A stretch of 55,557 bases of DNA from Holophagae bacterium (GCA_029263455.1 JAJCXM010000036.1:1-55557); one strand, 5' to 3'; counted from the first letter of the stretch, positions 36,402-44,923 are shown. Made by a program: numbers and translations. The notes: a model not told the origin generated them from the sequence alone.

Positions 36402-36795
36402 GACATCGATAAATTTTCAATGGGCCGCCATTCCGATGACAAATCTTCGGATTATGCGTCAGTCAGAAGCACTTTATGTTTCATGCACACTAGTCCTTTT
36501 TCATAAGCCAAGGCGTATTCAATCGACATCCAAGTAGCGGGTTCAAAGTCATAAGACGTAAAGCCGGCAGCATAAAATACGCATCATTGCTCTCTTATCT
36601 ATTGTCCTGCTGCGCGCTATCTCTCAACCCGATCGACGAGAATTAGAGCCAACTTAGGCTGGCTACGCACGAAAAGATAGATGTTTGGCCTATTTATTAG
36701 CCACAAACGCATTCCTAATATGACGCCAGTCATAATGCCAGCTGGCCCAGTACGCGCATACTCGACCTCGGAGAACATCATAGACGGAGGCCGAT
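36402..36795. other. Upstream control region of the haem-copper cluster
   Basis: 394 bases with no credible gene. The distal part carries nothing I recognise. The proximal 80 bases hold an FNR/DNR-like dyad, a -10-like hexamer and the ribosome site GGAGG at 36786-36790. Confidence 0.6.
36719..36734 (+). promoter_or_regulatory. FNR/DNR-like dyad upstream of the haem-copper cluster
   Basis: TATGAC-GCCA-GTCATA, a perfect 6-bp-arm dyad with a four-base spacer. FNR-family sites are TTGAY-N4-RTCAA; each half differs from the DNR/NNR form TTGAC only at its first base. Its centre is 33 bases upstream of the centre of a -10-like CATACT (36757-36762), the geometry of class II FNR activation, and 69 bases upstream of the start codon. 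Confidence 0.5.
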
Positions 36796-38193
36796 ATGCC
36801 AGTATCGGACAGTACCCAGCGTACCCTTTCGCGCTTGTGGTTTACGCTCGCCGTGGGCAGTTTACTTTTACCGGGAATCCTAGCTTTACTCTTAGTTATC
36901 GCGCGCATGCCGCCATTCAGCAACTGGATCACCGATCCTTTGCTATTTAAGCGCTGTTTGGTCGTGCATGTTGTGCTGTCTCTTTTCGTGTGGTTCTGCG
37001 CCTTCCTGATGCTCATGTACTCACGATTACCTCGTGACCCTCGCTTCATCGGACAGGAAATTGCAGCGCTTGTATGCGCTTTCGGCGGCGTCGCTATGAT
37101 GGTAATCGCCGCGGGCATGCCGGGCTCTATGCCCATCCTGTCAAATTATTTACCGGTCATCGATCACCCACTCTTCCTAGGCGGACTGGTCATCTTTGCG
37201 ATTGGTATCGGACTACAAATTCTGCAGCCACGGCTCTTGCCAGGCGGGCCTGAGGCTGACAATACGATTATGCCAGGTATCGCACAGGCAGGGTTACGCG
37301 CTGCTGGCGTGGCGGTGCTCTTTGCATTGATCACGATCTGGGCTGCTTGGTGGAATACCCCGGGCGATTTGGGTGCCAATGTCTATTTCGAACACCTGTT
37401 TTGGGGGGGAGGGCACGTCTTTCAGTTTGCGAACACGTGTGGCATGTTGGTCGCTTGGACCGCACTTACCGTGTTCGCAACTGAACAATGGCCATGTTCA
37501 AGAAGAACCGCTTTTTGGCTCTTCTCATGTTTGCTGCTGCCCGTATTTGTCGCTCCCCTGCTCACCTTGTCTGGAACGACGACAGCCATATACCGGACGG
37601 TTTTCACAAGTCTCATGCAGTGGGGCATATTCCCGGTGGTGCTCATTTTCATGTTCATGTGTGGGCGACGATTCTTTGCCAGTGAAAAGCCAAGCCAGAC
37701 GCTCAAATCCGTTCGACTCGGGTTCCTGATAAGCGCCGGCCTGACGCTGCTCGGATTTGTCCTAGGTGCCTTAATTCGCGGATCCAATACATTAATTCCC
37801 GCCCACTACCATGCCAATATTGGCGCAGTAACCTGCGCATACATGACCCTGACATATGTTTTGCTGCCTGAGCTTGGTTATCGATTTCAATCGATGAAAC
37901 TGCGAGGCTGGGCACAATGGCAGCCAGCTACATTTGGATTTGGTCAGGCAATTTTCGCGTTGGGTTTTGGGTTGGCTGGCAGTTACGGCATGGGCCGAAA
38001 ACTGTATGGCCAAGAACAGTCAATTCAGCATTTAGGTGCCACCACAGGATTGGTTGTGATGGGCATTGGCGGCCTGATCGCCATCGTCGGCGGTATCACC
38101 TACCTCATTCTCACACTGCACGCCATTAAGCACCCTATTGAAGAGGTGCCCACAGCGGCCCACACACCACGAGAACGTCTCGCATCACGTTAA
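36796..38193 (+). CDS. Haem-copper-oxidase-like membrane protein lacking the CuB histidine pair
   Basis: 465 aa; GGAGG five bases before the ATG. Twelve or so membrane helices in the order of a haem-copper oxidase subunit I. Ligand positions retained: H58 in helix II (LVVHVVLSLF), H207 in WGGGHVFQFAN, and H337/H339 in the helix X motif PAHYHANIG. The helix VII HH that binds CuB is replaced (FVAPLLTLSG), so a complete binuclear centre cannot form. This matches accessory proteins next to NOR-like oxidases, such as Orf1 beside norSY-senC in ammonia oxidisers. It probably holds one or two b-type haems and could transfer electrons or assist assembly. First gene of the cluster, 22 bp before the small peptide. 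Confidence 0.75.
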   Translation: MPVSDSTQRTLSRLWFTLAVGSLLLPGILALLLVIARMPPFSNWITDPLLFKRCLVVHVVLSLFVWFCAFLMLMYSRLPRDPRFIGQEIAALVCAFGGVAMMVIAAGMPGSMPILSNYLPVIDHPLFLGGLVIFAIGIGLQILQPRLLPGGPEADNTIMPGIAQAGLRAAGVAVLFALITIWAAWWNTPGDLGANVYFEHLFWGGGHVFQFANTCGMLVAWTALTVFATEQWPCSRRTAFWLFSCLLLPVFVAPLLTLSGTTTAIYRTVFTSLMQWGIFPVVLIFMFMCGRRFFASEKPSQTLKSVRLGFLISAGLTLLGFVLGALIRGSNTLIPAHYHANIGAVTCAYMTLTYVLLPELGYRFQSMKLRGWAQWQPATFGFGQAIFALGFGLAGSYGMGRKLYGQEQSIQHLGATTGLVVMGIGGLIAIVGGITYLILTLHAIKHPIEEVPTAAHTPRERLASR

Positions 38194-38215
38194 ACGAAAT
38201 ATAGGGAGGTTTCTA

Positions 38216-38362
38216 ATGAGTCAAGACAAAAAACACCCACTCCAGAAACTCCTCGACAACCCATGGCTACTGTTGGCATTAGGCGTACTCATCCCAGTTC
38301 TCTCCTATACGGTTTGGGGCTGGGTTGAACTCGCCACGCTGGCGCCAGCGGCTCTGCCATGA
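38216..38362 (+). CDS. 48-aa single-helix membrane peptide
   Basis: Starts at the ATG at 38216 with AGGGAGG upstream; this is a better start than an in-frame ATG inside the previous gene. A charged N-terminus (MSQDKKHPLQKLL), then one membrane helix (LLLALGVLIPVLSYTVWGW) and a short tail. Its position directly before the CuA subunit suggests a small structural subunit, like subunit IIa of ba3 oxidase or CcoQ-like peptides. Assigned by position and topology only. Confidence 0.65.
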   Translation: MSQDKKHPLQKLLDNPWLLLALGVLIPVLSYTVWGWVELATLAPAALP

Positions 38363-38384
38363 GTCAGTCTAGGAGGAGACGGTT

Positions 38385-38909
38385 ATGAGTATTCATGTAC
38401 CTGACAAAGATTGGTTCAAAGCGCCATCCGGCGGTGAACGCATCTGGATTGCACTTTCACTCATCTGGTGCCTGATCATGTTTATCATGATGCCTGTTTG
38501 GCATTTCAAGGGTAAACAGAACAGCACTGGAGAAGCGTACCGCGTAGAGCCTGCCGCCTTTGTGGCCAGGGTCGAAGCCGCCATCAAAACCCACCAAGTG
38601 GGCGAAGAAAACGGAGTTCCAATCGTGGAACCTACACCAGGTGGCGACGCCTATTTGCTCGGGCAAATGTGGCGCTGGTACCCCATTCTCAAACTCAAGC
38701 AGGGCCAAAGTTACCGACTACATGTATCTGCTTTGGACCTTCAACATGGATTCTCGTTGCTGCCTGTCAACATGAATTTCCATATCCTACCGGGCTATGA
38801 CCACGTGCTCACTATCACACCCACGCAAGCCGGTGATTACCAGCTGATCTGCAACGAGTTTTGCGGCATTGGTCACCACCTGATGACCGGCAAGATCATC
38901 GTGGAATGA
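38385..38909 (+). CDS. CuA-type subunit II of a haem-copper oxidoreductase (NorS/CoxB-like)
   Basis: 174 aa; AGGAGG precedes the ATG. One membrane helix (20-41), then a periplasmic cupredoxin domain. The full CuA ligand set is present: H121 (LDLQHGF), C156, C160, H164 and M167 in CNEFCGIGHHLM. The short length and single helix are typical of B-family (ba3-like) subunit II. It would accept electrons from a soluble donor (cytochrome c or cupredoxin) and pass them to the next gene's haems. In NOR-like relatives (sNOR, CuA-NOR) this subunit is kept, so CuA alone does not show an O2-reducing activity. Confidence 0.9.
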   Translation: MSIHVPDKDWFKAPSGGERIWIALSLIWCLIMFIMMPVWHFKGKQNSTGEAYRVEPAAFVARVEAAIKTHQVGEENGVPIVEPTPGGDAYLLGQMWRWYPILKLKQGQSYRLHVSALDLQHGFSLLPVNMNFHILPGYDHVLTITPTQAGDYQLICNEFCGIGHHLMTGKIIVE

Positions 38910-38921
38910 GGAGGTTCGACG

Positions 38922-40619
38922 ATGAGTAATCATTTGGAAAATCAAGTTCGCACATGCGATACCACAGGGTTGCCGGTGTGTTTAACTGCACAAAAATTTA
39001 TAAAGCTGAACGGCGTATTCGCCGTCATCTTCCTACTCATAGGCGCCATTGCAGCCGTCCTGTTGGCGCTCACTCGCTGGCCAGCGGTTCACTTGCTCGA
39101 TGCCCAGTGGTATTACCGTATTCTCACGGCACACGGCATGAATATGTTGATCTTTTGGATCCTATTCATTGAGGTGGCCATCCTCTACTTTGCTTGTACC
39201 ACGCTGTTGAACTCACGCTTATTCTCCAAGAAGATCGCATGGGTTTCTTTTGTCATGATGTTGGTTGGCGCTGTCATGGTGAATGTCATTGTCTTCATCG
39301 GCAAAGCAGACGTCTTAATGACGTCATACATACCACTGCTCGCCCACCCTGTCTTTTATCTGGGCATCATACTGGTGGCGGTAGGTACTTTGATCGGCGT
39401 CTACAATTTCTTCGCAACCGTCTATATCGCCAAACGGGACAAGACCTACGATGGCTCCGTTCCTTTGGTTGTATTTGGTGCGATTGCCGCCGCCATCATC
39501 GCGGTCGTCACCCTACTTCACGGAGCGGTCGTCATGATTCCTACCTTTACCTGGTCCATGGGCTGGACGGCTCAACCGGATCCGGGCTGGTACCGACTCA
39601 TTTGGTGGGGTTTGGGCCATCAATCGCAGCAAGTTAACGTGTGTGCCATGGTCTCGGTCTGGTATTTACTTGCTAGCTTGACGACAGGTGCCAAACCGTT
39701 GAATCAAGCGGTTTGTCGCAGCGCGTTTGTGCTCTACATCCTCTTCATCAACCTTGCATCCGCCCATCACCTATTGGTCGATCCTGGCGTCGGTGCCGGC
39801 TGGAAAATCTGGAATACATCCTACGCGATGTACTTGGCTGTACTCGCCTCCATGATCCATGGCTTCACGGTACCTGCTTCCGTTGAGATCGCTCAACGAG
39901 CCAAAGGCTACGTTAGAGGTCTATTCGGATGGCTTACCAATGCACCTTGGAAGAATCCCGGTTTCTCGGCCTTTTTCCTCTCGCTTGTCATCTTCGGATT
40001 CATAGGTGGGATCACAGGTGTAACCCTCGGCACCCAACAGATCAATATCCTAGCTCACAATACCTTGCGCATTCCGGGGCACTTCCACGCGACCGTTGTT
40101 GGTGGTACCAGTCTCGCCTTCATGGGACTTATCTACTACGTGGTGCCTCTGATCTTTCAACGGGAATTCTATGCGCGCTCGTTAGCAATCATCCAACCCT
40201 ACATATTCGGGATCGGCATTGTCATGCTCTCCTTTGGGATGTCGTTTGCCGGTTCGGCGGGCGTGCCTAGGCGACATTGGGATGTGGAATTCACTGGCGC
40301 TAACTTAGCCGCTGGCTTCGATTCTGGAACCCATCTGTGGTTGGGTGTTATGGGTATCGGTGGCGTGCTGGCCTTTATTGGCTTGCTGACCTTCATCCTA
40401 CTCACCGTAGCAGCCGTGTTCTTTGGCAAATCAAACAAGGGTCGAGCTATGACGCCTTGGGCGACGCCAAAGACCTTAGTGACCGAGGGCGATGTCGACG
40501 CAACCGAAGACCACCGTTCTCCAGGAACCATGACACTTGTGATCATCTTACTCGTCACATTTGTCGTCTACTACTTCGCAAACTGGCTTGCATTGACCGA
40601 CGTCTGGCACGTTCGGTAA
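38922..40619 (+). CDS. B-family haem-copper oxidoreductase catalytic subunit, NOR-like (no active-site tyrosine)
   Basis: 565 aa; GGAGG upstream, 12 bp after the CuA gene. About 14 membrane helices. All six metal-binding histidines are visible: H71 (TAHGMN), H233 (GLGHQSQQ), H282-H283 (SAHHLL), H387 and H389 (PGHFHATV). In O2 reductases H233 would start HPEVY with the cross-linked tyrosine at H+4; here that position is Q237. Loss of this tyrosine is a hallmark of NO-reducing members such as NorY of sNOR. With CuA and SenC neighbours, NO reduction to N2O at the periplasmic side is the best guess. Annotation as an ordinary cytochrome c oxidase would probably be wrong. Confidence 0.85.
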   Translation: MSNHLENQVRTCDTTGLPVCLTAQKFIKLNGVFAVIFLLIGAIAAVLLALTRWPAVHLLDAQWYYRILTAHGMNMLIFWILFIEVAILYFACTTLLNSRLFSKKIAWVSFVMMLVGAVMVNVIVFIGKADVLMTSYIPLLAHPVFYLGIILVAVGTLIGVYNFFATVYIAKRDKTYDGSVPLVVFGAIAAAIIAVVTLLHGAVVMIPTFTWSMGWTAQPDPGWYRLIWWGLGHQSQQVNVCAMVSVWYLLASLTTGAKPLNQAVCRSAFVLYILFINLASAHHLLVDPGVGAGWKIWNTSYAMYLAVLASMIHGFTVPASVEIAQRAKGYVRGLFGWLTNAPWKNPGFSAFFLSLVIFGFIGGITGVTLGTQQINILAHNTLRIPGHFHATVVGGTSLAFMGLIYYVVPLIFQREFYARSLAIIQPYIFGIGIVMLSFGMSFAGSAGVPRRHWDVEFTGANLAAGFDSGTHLWLGVMGIGGVLAFIGLLTFILLTVAAVFFGKSNKGRAMTPWATPKTLVTEGDVDATEDHRSPGTMTLVIILLVTFVVYYFANWLALTDVWHVR

Positions 40620-40643
40620 GCGAAGATTGAGGGAATCGTCACT

Positions 40644-41594
40644 ATGAAACTCCAATCCAGATCCGTCTACGATGTTCTCCAATTCTGGTTGGCATCCTGG
40701 CGGTTCCCTCTCTTTTTTATCTGTTTCTTGTTCTTCTACACCCTATTACAAGGGATCGTCTTAGCCTTGCCAACCAGCGGTGACACCTTGCTGGCTTCGT
40801 TTGCAGATGAATTTAAGACCTGGTGTTTTGGCTACGATCCAGCGACTAAAACTTTTGAGACAGCCTATCTCGTGATGATGATCGTTAACCCGGTTGTCAT
40901 CGCCGGTTTGGTTGCGGGTATTTGGTGGAAATCCCTGTGTGAGGTTTATCGAGAAAACAAACCAGCCGTGTATCGCACGGTTAGCCTCACTTTCACACTC
41001 GCACTCATCATGATGGCTTCGCTGGCGGTCTTGTTCAAAAAACCACCTTCATCGTTCGCGGCAGAGATGCCTTTTCCGGCCGAGTCCTTGAGAACATCTT
41101 ACGCCGCTCGCCCTATTTCGTTGGTCAACCAGTTAGGTGATCCCGTGCAGCTGGCCGAGCTCAAAGGTAAAGTCATCCTCGTCACCGCCGTATATGCAAC
41201 TTGCGGATACACCTGTCCCATGATCATGGCGCAAACCAAACGCGCCGTGGCGTCTCTGACAGAATCTGAACAGAACGACCTGCGCGTCTTGGCCATCACA
41301 CTCGATCCGACTCGTGACAGCACCCAGGTCTTGGCTGGAATGGCCGCAGGTCAACAAATCGAGGCGCCCACATTCCAGTTGCTCACGGGACCCCCCGTAG
41401 AGGTAGAGCGAATACTGGACGAATATGAATTCGCACGCTCCATCAACCCAGAAACGGGCGTCATTGATCATGCCAACCTGTTCATCCTCATCGACCGTAG
41501 CGGTCGCATTGCTTACCGATTCACACTTGGCGATCGCCAAGAGCAATGGTTGATAACCGCACTGCGTTTATTGCTTAATGAAGACGTGAGTTGA
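40644..41594 (+). CDS. SCO1/SenC copper protein fused to an N-terminal membrane domain
   Basis: 316 aa; ribosome site GAGGG. Residues 20-42, 73-94 and 110-130 are three membrane helices, unlike normal SCO proteins with one anchor. The C-terminal half (about 150-316) is a thioredoxin-fold SCO1/SenC domain with the copper ligands C187 and C191 (CGYTCP) and H276 (DHANLF). SCO proteins deliver copper to, or reduce, the CuA centre, encoded two genes upstream. The stop overlaps the next start by one base (TGATG). senC follows norSY in ammonia oxidisers in the same order. Confidence 0.9.
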   Translation: MKLQSRSVYDVLQFWLASWRFPLFFICFLFFYTLLQGIVLALPTSGDTLLASFADEFKTWCFGYDPATKTFETAYLVMMIVNPVVIAGLVAGIWWKSLCEVYRENKPAVYRTVSLTFTLALIMMASLAVLFKKPPSSFAAEMPFPAESLRTSYAARPISLVNQLGDPVQLAELKGKVILVTAVYATCGYTCPMIMAQTKRAVASLTESEQNDLRVLAITLDPTRDSTQVLAGMAAGQQIEAPTFQLLTGPPVEVERILDEYEFARSINPETGVIDHANLFILIDRSGRIAYRFTLGDRQEQWLITALRLLLNEDVS

Positions 41595-43696
41595 TGGACA
41601 CACCCAGCAAAACAACGATTGCGGGCGTTGGTAAACTAGCTGAAGCGAATCCGCTATTTCGCGCAGGTCACCGCGCCATGTTGCGAATCAACGAGTTGGC
41701 AGGACGCGGATTGCCTGAATCCATGAATCCGCTTGCACAAACCGGTGCCATGGCCAACGTCCTCTTCATCATTGCCACAGTCACCGGAATCTTGATGTTG
41801 ATCTGGTACCGACCTAGTCTTCACCAAGCCTACACATCCGTTACCGCCATGACGGATGCAACTTGGTCTGGCGGCATATTGCGATCCCTTCACCGCTACA
41901 GCAGTGATGCCTGCATGTTCTTTGTCATCGTTCATGCGCTGTATCTATTATTTGCTGGTCGCTTCCGCGGACCTCGTTGGCTTGCCTGGACAACCGGACT
42001 ATTGTCCTGGACCCTATTAGAAATGATCGGTTGGACTGGCTACTGGTTGGTTTGGGATGAACGTGGTCAGATCGTGGCAACCGGCAGCGCCAAAATTCTT
42101 GACCTCATCCCTATTTTTGCCGATCCCCTTTCTCGATCCTTCTTAACTAACGACACTATCAATTCTCTCTTCTTCTTCGTCATTTTCTTTTTTCACATGA
42201 TCGTGCCTTTGGCGATGGCGGCAGTGATCTATGTCCACATCGCTCGCCTCTCACGTCCGAAGTTCTTAACGACCAGACCTGTGACCTTGATTCTCTTACT
42301 GGGGCTACTCATCATTTCGGCTTTGGCTCCCGCCGACTTGGCGGCCCGGGCGGATATGCTTCAAAACCCCACAAATTTCCTGATGGACGGCTGGTACTTG
42401 GCTCCGCTGTGGCTACTTGAACGAACCACGGGAGGGTTATTCCTCGGACTATTCATGGTGGCAGGCGCGGTTCTGTATTCCTTACCGTTCTGGCGACAAA
42501 AGAAGCCTCCCACCGCCGAGGTCGTTGTGTCGCGCTGTAACGCGTGCATGAAGTGTTACCAGGATTGCCCTTACAGTGCCATTTCCATGGTTCCCAGAAC
42601 CGACGACAAGACCTATCACGCACAAGCCTTTGTCGATCCCAACCGCTGTGTTAGCTGTGGGATATGCGCCGGATCATGCGATTCAGCAGGCATCGGAGTT
42701 CCCTATCTCGACGTACTTGATACGCGCCGTAGTTTGGAAACTGCGGTCGCAGCCCATGCCGATCCTCCACGCGTCCTATTCCTTTGCCAGGACGCGCTCA
42801 CCCTTAATACAGACAGCCAAGGTCATTGCCCGCAACTGCCTGGCTATCTGGTCCAGCACGTGCCTTGTTTAGGTTGGATTCATCCCCTAACCGTGGAACG
42901 TCTCATCAAGAGAAAAGTGCCAGGCGTTATGCTGGCTGGCTGCGGGCCAGGTAGTTGCAGCTACCGGGAAGGCGCAACCTGGACGAAAGACCGCTATCAA
43001 GGACAACGTGAGCCCATCCTGAGAACGGACGTCGTGGATCCCGACCTTGTAAAGCTCTACCAAGATGAATCACTCACCATGAAGAGTCTTAAACAAGCGA
43101 CAGAGAGTTTCGCTCGCGCTACAAGTGCGAAAAACGAGCCAAAAATCTGGTGGCGATTGGCAGCTTCAGGAATGGTTTTTGCCGTCGCCTTCGCGCTAGT
43201 CTTCGCCAGTCGTGTCACCTGGAGCGGCTCACCCAGCTCGTCGCCGCAATTGGTGGTTTCGTTTAAACATGCAGGCGAAATTAAGCTTGCAGAGCGCCAA
43301 CGATCGGCTGAGGAACTAGAAGCCCTACCCGTCCATATGCGCAACGCCACCGTCACCAGCCGAGAACGAGCACCCGTGTCGCTGCGTGTGACCGCCAATG
43401 ATGAGCAGATCATGAATAAGACGTTTGAGCCAGGTGGGATCATGAGCGATGGCCACAGCATCGCCATTGAGCACTTCGACTTAATGCCTGGCAGCTATCA
43501 TGTAGTTGTAGAAATAGAAGACCGCAGTGAGCCGTCTGATGGCTGGCATTACCGCAGTGAACAAACCATCGAGCTCAAAGAGAATCAACGCTGTGTGGTC
43601 CTATTCGACAAGCTCAATGCATTTACTTGGCACACACCAACGCAGGACACGAGTCCAGACGCTGATATCACCAGGTCAAGCTCAATAGCTAACTAG
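41594..43696 (+). CDS. Cytochrome b - 2[4Fe-4S] ferredoxin - MvhD-like fusion protein
   Basis: 700 aa from the ATG at 41594 (TGATG overlap with the SCO gene). Residues 50-300 form a cytochrome b6-like membrane part with two bis-His pairs spaced by 13: H100/H114 and H201/H215. Next come two ferredoxin motifs: C315-C318-C321-C325 (CNACMKCYQDCP) and C352-C355-C358-C362 (CVSCGICAGSC). A cysteine-rich domain at about 390-480 (LFLCQD, HVPCLGW, LAGCGPGSCSYREG) resembles MvhD/HdrA-partner delta subunits that bind [2Fe-2S]. A final membrane helix (about 523-540) leads to a periplasmic beta domain. It could link quinol or low-potential donors to the reductase; topology relative to CuA is not settled. 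Confidence 0.85.
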   Translation: MDTPSKTTIAGVGKLAEANPLFRAGHRAMLRINELAGRGLPESMNPLAQTGAMANVLFIIATVTGILMLIWYRPSLHQAYTSVTAMTDATWSGGILRSLHRYSSDACMFFVIVHALYLLFAGRFRGPRWLAWTTGLLSWTLLEMIGWTGYWLVWDERGQIVATGSAKILDLIPIFADPLSRSFLTNDTINSLFFFVIFFFHMIVPLAMAAVIYVHIARLSRPKFLTTRPVTLILLLGLLIISALAPADLAARADMLQNPTNFLMDGWYLAPLWLLERTTGGLFLGLFMVAGAVLYSLPFWRQKKPPTAEVVVSRCNACMKCYQDCPYSAISMVPRTDDKTYHAQAFVDPNRCVSCGICAGSCDSAGIGVPYLDVLDTRRSLETAVAAHADPPRVLFLCQDALTLNTDSQGHCPQLPGYLVQHVPCLGWIHPLTVERLIKRKVPGVMLAGCGPGSCSYREGATWTKDRYQGQREPILRTDVVDPDLVKLYQDESLTMKSLKQATESFARATSAKNEPKIWWRLAASGMVFAVAFALVFASRVTWSGSPSSSPQLVVSFKHAGEIKLAERQRSAEELEALPVHMRNATVTSRERAPVSLRVTANDEQIMNKTFEPGGIMSDGHSIAIEHFDLMPGSYHVVVEIEDRSEPSDGWHYRSEQTIELKENQRCVVLFDKLNAFTWHTPTQDTSPDADITRSSSIAN

Positions 43697-43777
43697 GTGC
43701 TCCAGGTTCCAAATTGTGAGGAAAGCCCAATGACATTCCTGACACTGGAATTGGAGTGGGTCTGCAGCTGTCAGAAC

Positions 43778-44641
43778 CTATTCAACTGAGTAATTGAGTA
43801 ATTCGACCGGCATCGCATCTCGAGCGCAAGCAGCGGCGTCGTAAAAGCCTCCGCTATCAGGGGCTGAGAATGTTGAGATAATGGTTGGATTGGCAGTAGC
43901 TACACCTGTTATTTGAAAAATCAAACCTGAGTTTTCGTAAAGCATTAAGTCACCCGCAGCATTAAACCAGGCGCCGCCAAAGCCACTGCCTGTTGGCAGC
44001 GAATTAGCCGTACAGGTTGCCGTTAACATTGGGCAACCCATAACAACTACATCGGTTCTGGCATTAATTGCGGGATCGACAATAGCGAGTTCTCCGTCGG
44101 TGTCGTCTCCACCATATAATAATCCGTTCGTGGGATGAGCTGCCCAGTCCGCCACGCGACCGCTATCTGGCAAGGTGACTGTTTGAATTAACGCAAGACC
44201 CGGTAAGGCAAGCGTATGAAGCGCTCCGGCTCCATTAAGATTAAAGTACATGACTGACCCATCAGGCGAAACGTCGCCCGAGTTATATTCGGCGCCTGCC
44301 GCTGGTGGTAGCCCGCCAACACCGAGTCCTACAAGCGTCCCGGCAGCATCGATAGTCACAACTTCGACTGTACCGGTTCGTCGGTATGCGTATAACAACC
44401 CATCCGTACTGCGAAATCCCATATTGTTAATGTCGTCAGCGAAGGGACCGCCTATCGATACTAAAGTGAACGGCGATACAGTTTGATCTATAGCACTTAG
44501 TTCCGCCATGCTTTCGTGAATTAAGTATGCTTCGCCATCACAAGGGAACGCCTGGGCCTTGGCGTCTGTCAGATGTAGTGCCAGACTTAATAGAATTGTA
44601 AATGGAACCTTGAAAACATAACCAGAAAGGTATTGAGTCAT
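43778..44641 (-). CDS. Exported DUF6923-like propeller protein with PVELxxxSVE end
   Basis: 287 aa; ATG at 44641 with GGAG six bases upstream; signal peptide about 9-30. The sequence begins after cleavage with FPCDGEAYLIH, then shows blades such as INNMGFRSTDGLLYAYRR, NSGDVSPDGSVMYFNL and WAAHPTNGLLYGGDD, the pattern of the DUF6923 propeller found in secreted proteins. Two cysteines (VMGCP, TATC) may pair. The C-terminus MPVELLNYSVE resembles that of the repeat protein at 49201-50526 (VPVALQSFSVD). Function unknown. It converges on the oxidoreductase cluster. Confidence 0.75.
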   Translation of the reverse strand: MTQYLSGYVFKVPFTILLSLALHLTDAKAQAFPCDGEAYLIHESMAELSAIDQTVSPFTLVSIGGPFADDINNMGFRSTDGLLYAYRRTGTVEVVTIDAAGTLVGLGVGGLPPAAGAEYNSGDVSPDGSVMYFNLNGAGALHTLALPGLALIQTVTLPDSGRVADWAAHPTNGLLYGGDDTDGELAIVDPAINARTDVVVMGCPMLTATCTANSLPTGSGFGGAWFNAAGDLMLYENSGLIFQITGVATANPTIISTFSAPDSGGFYDAAACARDAMPVELLNYSVE

Positions 44642-44768
44642 TAATTACTCCGAGATCTTAAGTTTGAGGTAGAGACGAATAAGGGGTTGAGATTCTACGA
44701 ACGACAACCCACAGCGCGTATGCAAAATGGCCAAGTCGATTATAGGAAGGTCCTCTAAAAAATATTGC

Positions 44769-44811
44769 CGCAGACATCTGCGAATTTGTGCAGTATGTTT
44801 TCGCATTCGCA
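44769..44811. promoter_or_regulatory. Nested dyads upstream of the hybrid regulator gene
   Basis: CGCAGA-CA-TCTGCG (44769-44782) overlaps the left arm of TGCGAAT...ATTCGCA (44779-44785 and 44805-44811, 19-base spacer). Both are perfect. They lie in the divergent region between the DUF6923-like gene and the hybrid regulator and may be operators; AraC-type regulators, however, usually use direct repeats. Confidence 0.35.
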
Positions 44812-44923
44812 CATCGGCCTCAATCGGGCCGAGAAAATATCGGCACTGTCCACTATTTAGGGGTACTTGAAGATAAGATTACAGATTAATGTAGACGGGT
44901 TGGTTGGGAAGGCGCAGATATTT

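Noticed and set aside
38922-40619. Reading this gene as an ordinary cytochrome c oxidase subunit I
   Set aside because: All histidines fit, but the HPEVY tyrosine is Gln and the gene neighbours match NOR-like loci, so the oxidase label is not supported.
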